DNA of 64,000 nucleotides from Prado023 sp963736425. GTDB taxonomy: Bacteria; Actinomycetota; Actinomycetes; S36-B12; CAIYMF01. Both the position numbers and the translations under genes were made by a program. Each line of letters begins with the position of its first letter. Within the stretch, counting starts at the first letter, position 1. The stretch is from assembly GCA_963736425.1 (NCBI GenBank), contig CAVTOX010000017.1, positions 62,001 through 126,000 of the forward strand. Reading direction: 5' to 3'. The notes below the pieces were generated by a model. It ran no database searches and was not told the DNA's origin. It saw only the letters and a program-made list of their open reading frames with translations. Below, one piece after another: positions 35,956 to 45,392 of this stretch.

Positions 35956-37863
35956 CAGGCCGGGGTTGTCGTCGGCATCGTTGGTCCCATCGAGGGGGTT
36001 CCCCGCAGTTCCCCCGCCGCCCGTGCCGTCCACGCCGCCACCGTCCGCGGGCACGCTGGGCGTAGGAGTCGGCGTCGGCGTCGGGGCGGGGGCCTTGGCC
36101 AGCGTCAGGGTCACCAGGGAGCCCTTCTTGGCGTTCTCGCCCCCCACCGGGGTCTGGTCCACGACGGTGCCCGGAGCGAACTCAGTTGTCTCCACCTCGT
36201 TGTCGTAGGCGATCTCGAAGCCCTGGTTGAACAGGTCCGTGCGGGCCTGGGCCTCGGTGCGGCCGACGACGTTGGGCACCTCCACCTGGGCGTTGGACAC
36301 CCAGATGTTGACGGCCGACCCGGCATCGACGGTCTCGTACGCCTCCGGATCCTGACGCAGGACCGTCTCCTCGGGCTTGTCGGAGTCCTCCTCGGTGACC
36401 GTGCCCATGGCCAGCCCGGCATCGGCCAGGGCCTTGCGGGCGTCGGCCACCGAGCTGAAGTCGACCAGGTCGGGCACCTGCGCCTGCGCCTTGCCGGCAG
36501 AGGACACGACGTCGACGACGCTGCCGACGTTCACGAGCTCACCCTTGCGAGGATCCTGGCTGATGATGGTGTCCTTGGGCAGATCGGAGACCTTGACCTC
36601 CGGGCCACCGAGCACCAGGCCGGCAGCGCGGAGCTCCGCCTCGGCCTTGGCTACGGTGAGCCCTGTGAGCCCGGGAACCTGAACCGTCTCGGCGGCGTTG
36701 GAGCCCAGCAGCCTCAGCCCGAGCCATACGCCCGCACCGAGCAGGGCGATCACCAGCGCCGCGATGCCCAGGCCCTTGAGCACCCCGCCCTTGCGGGCCG
36801 GTTCGTTCTGGGCCGTGGTGGTCATCGGATCGGGGGCCCCGTAGGGGTCACCGGCACCCCCGGGGATCACGGGGGGCATCGCCCCGGTTGCCGCTGCTGC
36901 ACCCGTGGCGGCCATGGCCGCCGTCGCATAGGGGTCGACGCCGCCAAGGACCGACGTTGCCTGCGAGTCGGGTCCGACGACGGGGGGCACGGGTATCACC
37001 CGGGTCACCGGGACGCCGGCGATGGCCCGCTCCACGTCGGCGCGGAACTCCACGGCCGTCTGATAGCGCTGGGCGGGGTCCTTGGCCAGTGCGCGTGCCA
37101 CGATCGGGTCCAGCTGTGGCGGGAGCGTCGGATCCAGCATGCTCGGCACCGGCGGCGGCTCGTTGACATGGGCGAAGGCCACCGCCACGGGGGCGTCTGC
37201 CACGAACGGGGGGCGCCGGGTCAGCAGCTCGAACAGCACGACCCCGGCCGAGTACAGGTCGCTTCGGGAGTCCACACTCAGGCCCTGAGCCTGTTCGGGT
37301 GACAGGTAGGCAGCGGTGCCCATCACCGTCGAGGTACTGGTCCCCGTCTGCCCGGCGTCTGCGGTGGCCCGGGCGATGCCGAAGTCCATCACCTTGACCG
37401 CTCCGGTGGTGGTCAGCATCACGTTGCCCGGCTTGATGTCGCGGTGGACGATCCCGTGCCGGTGGCTGTAGTCCAGCGCCGCGAGGATTCCTGAGGTGAT
37501 CTCCAGGGCACGCTCCGGGACCAGCTTGTTCCCCGAGTTGATCAGCTCCTTGAGGGTGATCCCCTCCACGAGCTCCATGACGATGAACGGCACGGTCTCG
37601 GCGGCCGGGCCCTCACCGAGGACGTCCTCACCGGTGTCGTACACCGCGACCACGTTGGGGTGGTTCAGGGAGGCCGCGCTCTGCGCCTCGCGGCGGAAGC
37701 GGGCCAGGAAGGCGGGATCGCGGGCCAGCTCGGGCTTGAGGATCTTGACGGCCACGCGGCGGCCCAGGCGCAGGTCCCGGCCCTCGTGGACCTCGGCCAT
37801 CCCGCCACGGCCGAGGAGCTCGCCCACCTGGTACCGATCGCCCAGCCGGCGCACGTCGCTCAT
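35935..37863 (-). CDS. pknB: Serine/threonine protein kinase PknB
   Basis: Membrane kinase that senses peptidoglycan and controls cell-wall growth. The 642-residue protein has a cytoplasmic kinase domain (GRGGMAEV loop, VAVK with K40, HRDIKPGN near D138, DFGIA), a linker, one membrane helix (about 358-380) and three extracellular PASTA domains (about 385-590), followed by a Pro/Thr/Gly-rich tail. Mycobacterial PknB has four PASTA units. No pknA lies between it and pbpA. RBS AGGAGAG precedes the ATG at 37863; a TAGATT hexamer upstream may be its own promoter. Confidence 0.95.
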   Translation of the reverse strand: MSDVRRLGDRYQVGELLGRGGMAEVHEGRDLRLGRRVAVKILKPELARDPAFLARFRREAQSAASLNHPNVVAVYDTGEDVLGEGPAAETVPFIVMELVEGITLKELINSGNKLVPERALEITSGILAALDYSHRHGIVHRDIKPGNVMLTTTGAVKVMDFGIARATADAGQTGTSTSTVMGTAAYLSPEQAQGLSVDSRSDLYSAGVVLFELLTRRPPFVADAPVAVAFAHVNEPPPVPSMLDPTLPPQLDPIVARALAKDPAQRYQTAVEFRADVERAIAGVPVTRVIPVPPVVGPDSQATSVLGGVDPYATAAMAATGAAAATGAMPPVIPGGAGDPYGAPDPMTTTAQNEPARKGGVLKGLGIAALVIALLGAGVWLGLRLLGSNAAETVQVPGLTGLTVAKAEAELRAAGLVLGGPEVKVSDLPKDTIISQDPRKGELVNVGSVVDVVSSAGKAQAQVPDLVDFSSVADARKALADAGLAMGTVTEEDSDKPEETVLRQDPEAYETVDAGSAVNIWVSNAQVEVPNVVGRTEAQARTDLFNQGFEIAYDNEVETTEFAPGTVVDQTPVGGENAKKGSLVTLTLAKAPAPTPTPTPTPSVPADGGGVDGTGGGGTAGNPLDGTNDADDNPGLSATPTP

Positions 37864-37959
37864 CCGCTCTCCTGTCCCGTGGCCAGCGCGCGCCGAGCAC
37901 GCGCCCAGGCCCTGCCGGATCGGGCCGGGTTGCTCGAACGACCCGCCCACCGAGCGCCC

Positions 37960-37965
37960 AATCTA
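37960..37965 (-). promoter_or_regulatory. -10 element upstream of pknB
   Basis: TAGATT on the minus strand in the 158-bp gap after pbpA; it would give pknB its own promoter with a leader of about 90 nt. Confidence 0.35.
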
Positions 37966-38021
37966 CCGCGAAGCACGCATGCCGCCCGGGAGCGTGCACA
38001 CCTGCGGCCAGCGCGCCGGAC

Positions 38022-39467
38022 TCAGCCGGACAGCACGGCCTGCATCACCGCGCGGGCGATCGGGGCCGCCAGCAGGTTGCCGCCGACCTCGGCTGCCCCG
38101 GACTTCTCGATGGCCACCGCGACCGCGACCTGGGGGTCCGACGCCGGGGCGAAGGAGATGAACCACGCGATGTTCGGCCGGTCCTTGGACGTCTGTGCGG
38201 TGCCGGTCTTGCCGGCCACCGCCACCCCGGGGATCTGCGCGTTCGACCCGGTGCCCTCGTTGACCACGCCGACCATCATGGCCGCCAGCTGCGCGGCGTT
38301 CTCCGGGGTCATCGCCTGGGCGAACTCCGTGGGGTCGAACGTCTCGAGCGGGTTCAGGTCCGGGGCGGCGGTCTGGTCCACGAGGCCGGGGCGCATGGTG
38401 ACCCCGGTGTTGCCGATGGCGGCGGCGACCATGGCCATCTGCAGGGTGGTCGCACGCACGTCGAACTGCCCGATCGCCGACATGGCCGTCTGCGGCTCGT
38501 CCGGGTCGGCCGGGAACCGCGAGGTCGCAGCCCGCAACGGGGTCTCGAAGGACTCGTCGAAGCCGAACTTCTGCGCCTGGTCGCGAAGGGCGTCGTCACC
38601 GAGCTCGTTGCCGAGCCACGCGAAGGCCGTGTTGCAGGAGATGGCCAGCGCCTCGGCGAGGGTGACCTTGCCGTCGGGGCCGCAGGGGCCGTCGAAGTAG
38701 TTGGGGATGGCCACGCTGGTGCCCGGGGGCGTGTAGGTGGCCGGCCCGGGCAGGACGCTGTCGGGCTCGAACCTGCCCGACTCCAGTGCGGCCGCCGCCG
38801 TCACCACCTTGAAGGTGGAGCCGGGCGGGTTGGTCTTGGCGATCGGCCGGTTGAGCAGCGGCTTGTCCGGGTCGTCCTCGAGCGACTGGTAGTAGGCGTT
38901 GACCTCCTTGGAGTTGTGCGAGCTCAACTCGTTGGGGTCGAACGACGGACTCTGGACCTGGGCCAGGATCCGCCCCGTGCTCGGCTCGATGGCCAGCACC
39001 GATCCGACCTTGCCCTTCAGCCCGTCCCACGCCGCCTTCTGCGCAGCCCCGTCGAGGGTCGTCGTGACCGACCCGCCCTGGATCTCCCGGCCGGCGAACA
39101 GCTGCTGCATCCGGTCGACGAACAGGCGGGGGTCCTCGCCGGACAGCACCTCGTTCTCGGCCTTCTCCAGGCCGGTGGCGCCGTACACGATCGAGTAGAA
39201 GCCGGTGGCCGAGGCGAACATCGGCCCGATCGGGTACGTGCGCAGGTACTTCAGCTCGTCATCGGTCTCGACGGACTCGGCGATGGGCGCGCGGTCGACC
39301 AGGATCGGGCCGCGCTCGCGGGAGTACTCGGTGAGCAGCGTGCGCTGGTTGCCCGGCATGGCGTTGAGCTCGGCGCGCTGGAACACCTGGAGGCGAGTGA
39401 GCTGCACGAGCAGGGCGACCATCAGGATCAGCAGTCCCAGCGACAGGCGGTTCAGGGATCTGGTCAT
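38022..39467 (-). CDS. pbpA: Penicillin-binding protein PbpA, class B transpeptidase
   Basis: Monofunctional transpeptidase that partners with RodA. The 481-residue protein has an N-terminal membrane helix (about 8-25), a dimer/pedestal region and a transpeptidase domain with GSTFK (about 217), SCN (about 278) and KTG (about 419). Its ATG overlaps the rodA stop (ATGA), so the two are co-translated as a SEDS-bPBP pair. Confidence 0.95.
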   Translation of the reverse strand: MTRSLNRLSLGLLILMVALLVQLTRLQVFQRAELNAMPGNQRTLLTEYSRERGPILVDRAPIAESVETDDELKYLRTYPIGPMFASATGFYSIVYGATGLEKAENEVLSGEDPRLFVDRMQQLFAGREIQGGSVTTTLDGAAQKAAWDGLKGKVGSVLAIEPSTGRILAQVQSPSFDPNELSSHNSKEVNAYYQSLEDDPDKPLLNRPIAKTNPPGSTFKVVTAAAALESGRFEPDSVLPGPATYTPPGTSVAIPNYFDGPCGPDGKVTLAEALAISCNTAFAWLGNELGDDALRDQAQKFGFDESFETPLRAATSRFPADPDEPQTAMSAIGQFDVRATTLQMAMVAAAIGNTGVTMRPGLVDQTAAPDLNPLETFDPTEFAQAMTPENAAQLAAMMVGVVNEGTGSNAQIPGVAVAGKTGTAQTSKDRPNIAWFISFAPASDPQVAVAVAIEKSGAAEVGGNLLAAPIARAVMQAVLSG

Positions 39468-40882
39468 GGGACCCGCACCACCTCGGTGGTCGCGTCATCC
39501 GGGCGGATGATGACCGGGTCGGGCCGCCGGACATGGTCCGACACCCGCAGCAGCAGGCCGAGGATGATCCAGTTGGCCAGCAGCGAGGATCCACCGGCGG
39601 ACATGAACGGCGTGGTCAGGCCGGTGTGCGGGATCAGCTTCGTGACACCGCCGAGCACGATGAAGGTCTGCAGGCCCAGGACGATCGCGTACCCGGTGAC
39701 CAGCAGGGTGCCGAACGGGTCACGGCTGGCGTGCGCCACACGCAGGGCCCGCTCGATCAGGATCGCGAACAGCACGATGATCGCGAAGGCCCCCGCCATC
39801 CCGAGCTCCTCGCCGAGGGCGGCGAAGATGAAGTCGCTCTCGGCGAAGGGCACCAGCTGCGGGTAGCCCCGGCCCCATCCGGTGCCCATCATCCCGCCGT
39901 TGGCGAAGCCGAACATCGACTCGACGATCTGGTAGCCCTCCGCGCTGGAGTAGGCGAACGGGTCCAGCCACACCTTGACCCGGATCTGCACGTGGCTGAA
40001 CGCCAGGTAGGCCATCACCGCCCCGATGACCGTCAGCAGGAAGCCGAGAACGATCCACGAGCGCCGGCCGGTGGCCACGTACAGCAGGCCCACGAACAGG
40101 CCGAAGAACATCGCCGCCGTGCCCAGGTCGCGCTGGAAGACCACGATCCCCATGGCGATCGCCCAGGCGACGAGGATCGGCCCGAGGTCGCGGCCCCGGG
40201 GGATGCCCAGACCCAGCACCTTGTGCCGGACCAGCGACAGCGACTCGCGGGTGAGCACCAGGTAGGAGGCGAAGAAGATCGTCAGCAGGACCTTGGCCAG
40301 CTCGGCCGGCTGGAAGGTGAAGGGCCCCACCTGGATCCAGAGGTTGGCCCCGCGGATCGTCAGGCCCAGGCCCGGGACCAGCGGCAGCAGGAGCAGGACC
40401 AGCCCGGCCAGGCCGATCAGGTAGGTGTAGCGGCGCAGGTTGCGATGGTCGCGCACGATCACCAGCACCAGGGCACAGGCGACCACCCCGACGCCGAGCC
40501 AGATCGCCTGCTGGACCGCCACCGACTCGGGGATCTCCGCCCCCTTGGCCGCGGCCCGCTTCGCATCGGCGATGTCCAGGCGACCGATCATGGCGATGCC
40601 CAGCACGTTCAGCGCGGCGGCGGCCGGGAGCATGACCGGGTCGGCGTACGGGGCGAGCCAGCGCACCACCAGGTGGATTCCCAGCAGGCACACCCCCTCG
40701 ATGATGACGATGGTGCGCACGTCGGCCACGACCTCGCCGACCGCGCCCTCGCTGGCCAGGACCAGGGCCAGGGCCCCGAGGAACCACACGAGCACCAGGA
40801 GGGCGAGCTCGGTGTTGCGCCGGGTCGGCTGGGTGGAGGCCACGCTCGACTGCGCGGACCCGGGGATGACGGTGGCCGTCAC
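39464..40882 (-). CDS. rodA: SEDS-family peptidoglycan polymerase RodA
   Basis: Lipid II polymerase with about ten membrane helices (472 residues). Conserved segments include QPAELAKVLLTIF and FQRDLGTAAMFF, with the C-terminal HTGLTTPFMSAGGSSLLANW. The GTG start at 40882 overlaps the pstP stop (GTGA) and the stop overlaps pbpA, so this is a tightly coupled pstP-rodA-pbpA unit. Confidence 0.95.
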   Translation of the reverse strand: MTATVIPGSAQSSVASTQPTRRNTELALLVLVWFLGALALVLASEGAVGEVVADVRTIVIIEGVCLLGIHLVVRWLAPYADPVMLPAAAALNVLGIAMIGRLDIADAKRAAAKGAEIPESVAVQQAIWLGVGVVACALVLVIVRDHRNLRRYTYLIGLAGLVLLLLPLVPGLGLTIRGANLWIQVGPFTFQPAELAKVLLTIFFASYLVLTRESLSLVRHKVLGLGIPRGRDLGPILVAWAIAMGIVVFQRDLGTAAMFFGLFVGLLYVATGRRSWIVLGFLLTVIGAVMAYLAFSHVQIRVKVWLDPFAYSSAEGYQIVESMFGFANGGMMGTGWGRGYPQLVPFAESDFIFAALGEELGMAGAFAIIVLFAILIERALRVAHASRDPFGTLLVTGYAIVLGLQTFIVLGGVTKLIPHTGLTTPFMSAGGSSLLANWIILGLLLRVSDHVRRPDPVIIRPDDATTEVVRVP

Positions 40883-42484
40883 CGCGATGTCCCGACGGTT
40901 GTGGTCGGCGCCGGTGCTGTGGGGCTCACGCTGGGCAGGGTCGTCCCCGACCCGGCCCCGGGCGGGGCCACGGGGCACCCCAGCGGGGCCTGCTCGGAGG
41001 AGCACGACGCGGACTTGGCCTCCAGGTCGGTGACGATCCGCTGCGCCTCGGCCTGGGTCGCGGCGTCGAGGGTCCCCTGGAGCTGCGCCTGGTCGTAGTA
41101 CGGCAGCGTGGCCACGGGCAGCGCAGTGCTCGTCACGACCCGGTTCAGGGGCACCCCGGCCATCTGCTGCGGGATGCCCTGATAGATCGCCACGTACTGG
41201 CCGCTGGGGCCGACGAACCACTGCGAGCTCAGCCACCACAGGAAGCCCAGGGCGAGGACCACCAGCACGCCGGCCACCGCGGCTGCAGCCGTGACACCCG
41301 AGCCAGTGCCGGCGCAGCCACCCGGGCTGGGACTGCGGGCGCTCGTCGACCGATGTGCCGCCCGCTGGGGCCACGGTGGCGCCCATGGGCAGGTCGCCGG
41401 AATCGACTGCCGCTCCGATCGAACCGGGCGGTGGCGAGGTCAGCGAGGGCGGCGCGACCTCGCCCTGCTCGACACCGGCGTCCGGGTCACCGGACAGGCC
41501 CTCGTCGGGGAACTCGCCGGCACCCTCGGTCGCGGGCTCGTCGGCAGATCCGGAACGGGACCGGGTCTGGCTCCGGGCCACCAGCCCGCCGGCCACGGCA
41601 GGTCCACCGGGCGACCGTGTCGCGTCGGTGCCGTCGTCGCCGGGTCCGACGTCGTCGGGGAACAGCAACCCGGGCAGCGCCGCCCGGTTGCGCCGGTCAC
41701 CGGCCGCGCCGACGACGACCGGCCCCCCGAGGGCGGACTCCAGGTCGTGGTCGGCGTCGGCGACCTCGACCACGTCGGCGAGGACGGCCGTCACGTTGTC
41801 CGGGGCGCCGGCGGCCAGGGCCAGGTCCACCAACTCGGTGACGGCGGCAGTCGGATCCTGGACCTGGGCCATGACAGCCGCGATGGCGGCGTCGGTGACG
41901 ACGCCGCACAGGCCGTCGCTGCACAGCAGGTAGCGATCCCCGACGTGCGCCTCTCGGATGGAGGTCTCGCCCTCCGGGACGCCGGTGCCGTCGATGGCCC
42001 GCAGGATCAGGTTGCGCTTGGGATGGGTGCGCGCGTCCTCCGCGGTGATCCGCCCGGCGTCGATCAGGGTCTGGACGTAGGTGTGGTCGTGGGTGATCTG
42101 GCTGAGCTCCCCGTCGCGCAGCAGGTAGGCCCGGGAGTCCCCGATATGGATCAGGGCGATCCGCCCGCCGCGCCAGAGCACGGCGGTGAGGGTGGTCCCC
42201 ATCCCCGCCCGCGAGGGGTCGGCCTCGATGAACTGGGCGATCCGCTCGGCCGAGGTGAGCAGGGCGTCGTCGAGGGCGGTCAGGACGTCGCCTGCGGGCA
42301 GGTCCTCGGAGTCCAGCTCGGCCAGCGTGGCGACCGCGGTGGAGCTCGCCAGCTCCCCGGCCGCGTGCCCGCCCATGCCGTCGGCGACGACCAGCAGGGT
42401 CCGCCCGGCGTAGCCCGAGTCCTCGTTGTCGCGGCGCACCATGCCCACGTCGGACTTCGCCGCGTACCGCAGGAACTGGGTCAT
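40879..42484 (-). CDS. pstP: PP2C-type Ser/Thr phosphatase PstP (frame broken)
   Basis: Reverses PknB phosphorylation. The N-terminal PP2C domain has the metal motifs RRDNEDSG, VADGMGGHAAGE, CSDGLCGVV and APDNVTAVLAD. A disordered acidic linker of about 150 residues follows, then a membrane helix and an extracellular tail that is in a different frame: one extra base near 41300, just before GVTAAAAVAGVLVVLALGF. Removing it joins the two parts (about 534 residues). The stop overlaps rodA. FhaB lies immediately upstream. Confidence 0.93.
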
Positions 42485-42493
42485 CGCCGCGCC

Positions 42494-43000
42494 CTACCGC
42501 TGCAGCTGCAGGGTCGTGCGGCCGACGCGCACCTTGGCGCCGACCCGCAGGACGGTGGGGCCGGTGATCCGCGTGCGATCGATCCAGGTGCCGTTCGTCG
42601 ACCCGAGGTCCTCGACGATCCACTGGCCGTCGGACGGGAAGAACCGCGCGTGCCGGCTCGAGGAGTAGTCGTCCTGCAGCACCAGCGTGGAGTCGGCGGC
42701 CCGGCCGACCGTGATCGGCGATGTGCCCAACGGGACGACCGTTCCGGCCAGCTCGCCCTCCACCACGGCGAGCTTGCGCGGGGTCGAGGAGCTGCGGGCC
42801 GCCGTGCGCTGCTTGGGTTGGGGCGGTACCGCGGGTGTGCTGGACGTGGGCAGGCCCGGAACCGGGCGACTGGTCGGCTGCGGACGCGCCTCCTTCGGAG
42901 CCGCGAGATCGCGACGCAGGACCAGCACGATCGCGAACACCGCGAGCCACAGCGCGGCCAGGAAGCCGAACCGCATCAGGGTGATCGCGAACTCAGACAC
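42494..43000 (-). CDS. fhaB: FHA-domain protein FhaB (FipA)
   Basis: Membrane-anchored phosphothreonine reader (168 residues). An N-terminal helix (about 8-28), a linker and a C-terminal FHA domain (about 85-168) with SSSRHARF and the LGSTNGTWID loop that binds phosphothreonine. In mycobacteria it links PknB signalling to division proteins. It sits between fhaA and pstP with gaps of a few bases, so it belongs to the same operon. Confidence 0.93.
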   Translation of the reverse strand: MSEFAITLMRFGFLAALWLAVFAIVLVLRRDLAAPKEARPQPTSRPVPGLPTSSTPAVPPQPKQRTAARSSSTPRKLAVVEGELAGTVVPLGTSPITVGRAADSTLVLQDDYSSSRHARFFPSDGQWIVEDLGSTNGTWIDRTRITGPTVLRVGAKVRVGRTTLQLQR

Positions 43001-43003
43001 GCC

Positions 43004-43681
43004 TCACCGGGCCCGGTACGTGAGCGTCGTCGTCCCGAGCTGGATCCGGGACCCATCGGTGAGCACCGCGGTGGCGATCATCCGGCCGTTGACCAGTGTG
43101 CCGTTGGTCGAACCGAGGTCGCGCACGGTCACGTCGGTGCCCAGCGTGATCTCCGCGTGGTGCCGGGAGACCCCAGGGTCGTCGATGCGGATGTCCACGT
43201 CTGTGCCACGGCCCAGACGGGTGACCGCGTGCAGCGGATAGGTGATGCCCTCGACCTCGAGGTGCGGCTCACCGCTGACATCGACAGCAACAGCCGCATC
43301 CGCAGGTCCGCCCGGGCGGACCTCGGAGCGGATCCGGAAGACGCCGGTGCCCAGCGAGTCGTCCAGGGCCAGGGTCACCTCGGCCGCCCCCACGAACGCG
43401 TAGCGCTGCTGCTGGGCGTACTCGCGCACGAGGCTGGCGAGCTCGTCGTTCACGGTCGCCTCGAAGGCCGTCAGGCGCTCGAAGTCCGCCGCGGACAACT
43501 CGACCACGAAGATGTTGGGCACGACTGTGCGCGCCCTGCTGACGACAGTGGCACGGTCGTCGAGCTCGCGCTGCAGACCAGCAGCGATCTCCACCGGCTG
43601 CACCTCGGACTTGAAGGCCTTGGCGAACGCGCCATTGACCATTCGGTCCAACTTCTTCTCGAAGTTGTCGAGCATCCCCAC
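43004..43681 (-). CDS. fhaA: FHA-domain protein FhaA
   Basis: Cytoplasmic phosphothreonine reader (225 residues). The N-terminal domain begins VGMLDNFEKKLDRMVNGAFAKA, which matches the MGVLQRFERRLE-type start of mycobacterial FhaA, and a C-terminal FHA domain has VSRHHAEI and LGSTNGTLVNGR. In mycobacteria FhaA binds the phosphorylated MurJ pseudokinase domain. The GTG at 43681 is preferred over the ATG two codons later because AGGAGGTG lies 6 nt before it. Confidence 0.93.
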   Translation of the reverse strand: MGMLDNFEKKLDRMVNGAFAKAFKSEVQPVEIAAGLQRELDDRATVVSRARTVVPNIFVVELSAADFERLTAFEATVNDELASLVREYAQQQRYAFVGAAEVTLALDDSLGTGVFRIRSEVRPGGPADAAVAVDVSGEPHLEVEGITYPLHAVTRLGRGTDVDIRIDDPGVSRHHAEITLGTDVTVRDLGSTNGTLVNGRMIATAVLTDGSRIQLGTTTLTYRAR

Positions 43682-43696
43682 CGGCCACCTCCTCTC

Positions 43697-43714
43697 GCTC
43701 GTGTGCACACGAGC
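43697..43714 (-). promoter_or_regulatory. Perfect 18-bp palindrome in fhaA leader
   Basis: GCTCGTGTGCACACGAGC, directly upstream of the fhaA ribosome binding site. It could be a repressor operator or an RNA hairpin. Confidence 0.6.
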
Positions 43715-43750
43715 CCACCCCCAGGGCAGACGGCACCGGCAACGGACCCG

Positions 43751-43756
43751 ATCCTA
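43751..43756 (-). promoter_or_regulatory. -10 element of fhaA-pbpA operon
   Basis: TAGGAT on the minus strand, overlapping the stop of the MFS gene and giving a leader of about 60 nt that includes the palindrome. Confidence 0.45.
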
Positions 43757-45070
43757 TCCACGCACCGCCGCGGGCCGCAGGCTCCACGCGCCGGTCGCCG
43801 CGAGCAGCAGACCGACCGCGATCCACAGGGGTGGGGCGACCCCGCTGGTGGGGGCCGCAAGTGCGGTCAGGCAGATCCCGCTGACGAGGGCCACATTCAG
43901 GCCGACGTCATAGAGCGAGAACACCCTGCCCCGGTAGCCCTCCTCGATGTCCTGCTGCAGGACCGTGTCGCCGGCGATCTTCACGGTCTGCCCGGAGAAG
44001 CCCATGGCCAGTGAGCCGATCGCCATCAGCGGCAACTGCCCGGTGGCGAAGCCCAGCGGGGCCACGACTGCCGCCACGAAGAGGGTCGTGGCCGACCACG
44101 GGGCGAGTCCGATCCGTCGGACCAGCCGGGGGGCGCTGACCGCAGCGAGGAAGCTGCCGAGCGATGCCCCGGCAGCCGTGAGCGCGAAGTCGGCGAGTGC
44201 GGCGTCGGCGTTGTCGGGTGCGTTCAGGGTGTTGCGCACCAGGAGCAGGGCGTCAACGACCAGCGCGCCGAATGCCACCCGGTGGGCCATCACCACGGCC
44301 ATCCCGCGGCGGGCCCGCGGCCGATGGTGGACGTGGATGACTCCCGCGACCATGCCGCGCACCACGGCAAGAAGGTCGGTGGTCAGGGACGCCATGCCCG
44401 CCTCGCCGGCCTCGGGGCCGAGGTCGCGACGCGGGATCCGGGTCGCGATGGCCGCCGAGAGCAGCAGGCCCGCGGCCACCAGCAGGATCAACCGACTGGC
44501 ACCGTCGGGTCCGAGCAGGGGCATCAGGAGAAGGCCCGTGACAGTGGCGATCGATGCCGCAATCGTGCCCGCCGTCGGGAACAGCGCGTTGGCAGTGACC
44601 AGCTGACCAGGGGCCACGACCAGGGGTAGCCCGGCGGACAGGCCAGCGAGCCAGAGTCGGCCGATCCCCATCGTGATCAGGACAGCAGTGCCCAGGTCCA
44701 GCCCGTCGCGGTCGGCAGCCACCATCAGCGCGATCCCGATCATCACCGTGCCCCGGGCGAGGTTGGCCACGACCAGCACCCGCGCCCGGTTCCACCGGTC
44801 CAGGAACACGCCGGTGAACGGCCCCAGCAGGGAGTAGGGGAGCAGCAGCAGCGCGAAGGCGGCGGCGACCTGGCCAGCGGTCGCCTGGCGCTCCGGGGAG
44901 AACAGCACGAAGGTGCCCAGGGCCGCCTGGAGCAGTCCGTCGGAGGCCTGACCGGTCAGCCGGGTGGCCAGCAGCCGCCGGGAGTTGGGCGTGGCCAGGA
45001 CGGGCCAGCGCACGCTGGTGGCCCCGGTCTCGTGCGCGTCGACCCCCCCACCACCCATGGGGCGCAGCAT
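43754..45070 (-). CDS. MFS transporter, 12-helix type
   Basis: Major facilitator exporter (438 residues, about 12 hydrophobic helices). The conserved loop between helices 2 and 3 (GVFLDRWNRARVLVVANLARG) and the central linker with ARRGMAVVMAHRVAFGA are visible; the family includes drug and macrolide efflux proteins, but the substrate is unknown. The ATG at 45070 is used; another ATG four codons later is possible. Confidence 0.85.
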   Translation of the reverse strand: MLRPMGGGGVDAHETGATSVRWPVLATPNSRRLLATRLTGQASDGLLQAALGTFVLFSPERQATAGQVAAAFALLLLPYSLLGPFTGVFLDRWNRARVLVVANLARGTVMIGIALMVAADRDGLDLGTAVLITMGIGRLWLAGLSAGLPLVVAPGQLVTANALFPTAGTIAASIATVTGLLLMPLLGPDGASRLILLVAAGLLLSAAIATRIPRRDLGPEAGEAGMASLTTDLLAVVRGMVAGVIHVHHRPRARRGMAVVMAHRVAFGALVVDALLLVRNTLNAPDNADAALADFALTAAGASLGSFLAAVSAPRLVRRIGLAPWSATTLFVAAVVAPLGFATGQLPLMAIGSLAMGFSGQTVKIAGDTVLQQDIEEGYRGRVFSLYDVGLNVALVSGICLTALAAPTSGVAPPLWIAVGLLLAATGAWSLRPAAVRG

Positions 45071-45119
45071 GCCCGCTCATTCGACCCGCCGTCCACAGGC
45101 GCGTGTCGCCTCAGGGATC

Positions 45120-45125
45120 GATACT
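45120..45125 (+). promoter_or_regulatory. -10-like element of small ORF 45132
   Basis: GATACT, 6 nt before the ATG at 45132. Confidence 0.4.
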
Positions 45126-45131
45126 CGGGTC

Positions 45132-45299
45132 ATGGAGCCGCAGTGGGCCGACGACGTACGAGCAGCGGTGCTCAGCGGGGATGGCCCGGCCCTGGCCCGG
45201 CTGTTCGACGCCGCGGTCGCGGTCGAGGGACGCTCGGGTGCGTCGCGATCCTGGCTCGATGCGATCTCGGCCTTCGACGCCGACGCCGTCACCGGCTGA
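45132..45299 (+). CDS. Small acidic hypothetical protein
   Basis: A 55-residue protein (MEPQWADDVRAAVLSGDGPA ... SAFDADAVTG) with two predicted helices and no signal peptide. It is bracketed by a leaderless-type start and a strong hairpin 22 bp after its stop, which makes a real short transcript plausible. I recognise no family. Confidence 0.55.
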   Translation: MEPQWADDVRAAVLSGDGPALARLFDAAVAVEGRSGASRSWLDAISAFDADAVTG

Positions 45300-45320
45300 C
45301 CCCACGGCGCTCAGCACGAA

Positions 45321-45346
45321 GGGCCCCGGGTTCACACCCGGGGCCC
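45321..45346. terminator. Bidirectional terminator between small ORF and ino1
   Basis: Perfect 11-bp stem GGGCCCCGGGT / ACCCGGGGCCC with a 4-nt loop in the convergent gap. Confidence 0.8.
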
Positions 45347-45392
45347 CTCGTCGCCGTGCCTACGTGCGCACTGCCTACCTGTGGAGTCGGAC

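Noticed and set aside
39533..41098. 521-codon plus-strand ORF antisense to rodA and pstP
   Set aside because: The opposite strand encodes clear RodA and PstP; the antisense product is His/Asp/Gln-rich with no family.
39464..42484. PstP-RodA fusion protein of 1006 residues
   Set aside because: The single ORF arises only because an extra base in pstP puts its start in the rodA frame. Restoring the frame gives the normal PstP tail ending at 40879 and a separate GTG for rodA.
41291..44014. 907-codon plus-strand ORF across the pstP-fhaA region
   Set aside because: Antisense to four conserved genes; composition typical of high-GC shadow frames.
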